From Bacteroidales bacterium (GTDB lineage: Bacteria; Bacteroidota; Bacteroidia; Bacteroidales; WCHB1-69): a stretch of 33,319 nt of DNA. The notes beneath the pieces were generated by a model that saw only the letters and a program-made list of their open reading frames with translations, was not told the DNA's origin and ran no database searches. The position numbers and the translations under genes were made by a program. This document shows, one piece after another, positions 32,647-33,319 of this stretch; positions within the stretch are counted from its first letter, which is position 1; every line of letters starts with the position of its first letter. The DNA lies in assembly GCA_017633255.1 (NCBI GenBank), contig JAGBPS010000016.1, positions 1 to 33,319 on the forward strand, given 5' to 3'.

Positions 32647-33282
32647 TTACCTTGGAGTCACTATGGAATAGGCATATCCCTTATCGGCATTCACTTTAGT
32701 GTCGATATGCCAGGAAGGATTCTGAGAACAAAGCACTTCTGGCAATTCATCTATAATACCAGTGCCCTGCATCTTCAGCAGGGCTTCTTTTTTTGTCCAT
32801 AATTTGATGAACTCCACCGAGGGTTCGGCAGACTGCTGAATCAGCAATATTTCCTGCTCATTCATGGTTTTCTTCAGCAAACTTTCAGAATACTGCCTGA
32901 AACTCTCTATGTCCACCCCGATAGGATGAGGAGCGATAGCCACAGCAATCCCTTCTTTGCAATGACTGATGCTGGAATCAAACTTTTCAATCCTCCCTCC
33001 GCTTCGTCCGCTTTGCAAGAAAGGCTTGTCGTGCTCATTATACACAAAGCAGCCGTTCCAATCCTGCAAACTTCCATACTTTTCGCGCTCTCCATCTTTT
33101 CCATTCAACACATCTTGGACAAGCTGCTGCAGCATCTCGTAGGATTTCAGACAGGTATAGCGTCCAAACAGATGCTTGTAACGCAAAGCCTGCTCCCGTC
33201 GCTGCACACTCACCAAAGGAAGCAAACGCTGTACTTCCGCTTCCGTGCATTGGGTCAGGTCGTCGAATAGGGTGAAAAGCAT
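32647..33282 (-). CDS. 4'-phosphopantetheinyl transferase superfamily protein
   Basis: A 211-residue Sfp/AcpT-type transferase that moves phosphopantetheine from CoA to a serine of a carrier protein. The Mg-binding residues are Asp124 and Glu126 in GVDIESF and Glu166 in KLWTKKEALLK (160-170). His107 in SISHCKEG is the usual CoA-phosphate contact. No carrier protein, PKS or NRPS is in the window, so the target is unknown; flexirubin-like pigment or fatty-acid carriers are family examples only. The start at 33282 directly follows a C/A-rich heptad array, without a visible promoter. Confidence 0.88.
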   Translation of the reverse strand: MLFTLFDDLTQCTEAEVQRLLPLVSVQRREQALRYKHLFGRYTCLKSYEMLQQLVQDVLNGKDGEREKYGSLQDWNGCFVYNEHDKPFLQSGRSGGRIEKFDSSISHCKEGIAVAIAPHPIGVDIESFRQYSESLLKKTMNEQEILLIQQSAEPSVEFIKLWTKKEALLKMQGTGIIDELPEVLCSQNPSWHIDTKVNADKGYAYSIVTPR

Positions 33283-33319
33283 GGGTAGGGGTTAGGGGTT
33301 AGGGGTTAGGGATTAGGGG
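33283..33319 (-). repeat. Telomere-like heptad array before the PPTase gene
   Basis: Read towards the gene, the units are cctaatc, cctaacc, cctaacc, cctaacc, cctaccc and then the ATG with no gap. The array continues off the right edge. As in the other arrays before starts, the C/A-rich strand is in sense. Confidence 0.85.

Noticed and set aside
33283..33319. A real telomere or linear chromosome end
   Set aside because: Similar TTAGGG-like words occur at several internal gaps here, and the array is only 37 bases up to the arbitrary window edge.

Overview
The window looks like chromosomal DNA from an uncultured or little-studied member of the Bacteroidales/Bacteroidota. The signs are: -7 promoter boxes of the Bacteroidota form TAnnTTTG upstream of many genes; no clear Shine-Dalgarno motifs; a type IX secretion (T9SS) C-terminal sorting domain; many lipoproteins with an MKK-type signal; and family choices typical of the phylum (968-residue M16 peptidase, PspC, FISUMP domain, methylmalonyl-CoA mutase small subunit, NADP-type GdhA). 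I see no phage, plasmid, transposase, rRNA or CRISPR. Genus cannot be assigned from the sequence alone.

Layout. 1-5093 (+): secreted esterase, PaaK-type CoA ligase, PlsC-like acyltransferase and secreted lipase-like hydrolase, possibly one lipid/acyl group. 5094-6358 (-): nadA and a PspC-domain protein. 6548-9843 (+): sugar-nucleotidyltransferase-like gene, truA, and a beta-helix lipoprotein. 9869-14217 (-): FISUMP lipoprotein, hbd-like dehydrogenase, crotonase, flavodoxin-domain lipoprotein and a small membrane protein. 14497-16056: a coiled-coil membrane protein (+), tRNA-Pro(CGG) (-) and a family 2 glycosyltransferase (+). 16524-21260 (-): a tight four-gene run, mutA, btuF-like, recR and a His-rich metal exporter. 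21397-23689 (-): T9SS cargo protein and a lipoprotein. 24075-32508 (+): dnaA, recJ, a DMT-like small membrane protein, gdhA and an M16 peptidase. 32647-33282 (-): a 4'-phosphopantetheinyl transferase.

Metabolically, gdhA, mutA with a B12-type binding protein, crotonase with hydroxyacyl-CoA dehydrogenase, and paaK suggest amino-acid/organic-acid fermentation with CoA intermediates (inference).

The most unusual content is between the genes. Many gaps are filled by degenerate tandem repeats made from several different 7-base words that keep one continuous 7-base register, even where one word family changes to another. In three cases the register runs exactly to a start codon. C/A-rich words lie in sense orientation before starts, and G/T-rich words after stops. 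A second class of AT-rich 8-base words lies just upstream of TAnnTTTG boxes. Two copies of a multi-hairpin element and a near-identical promoter cassette shared by two unrelated genes add to the picture of an active intergenic repeat system.
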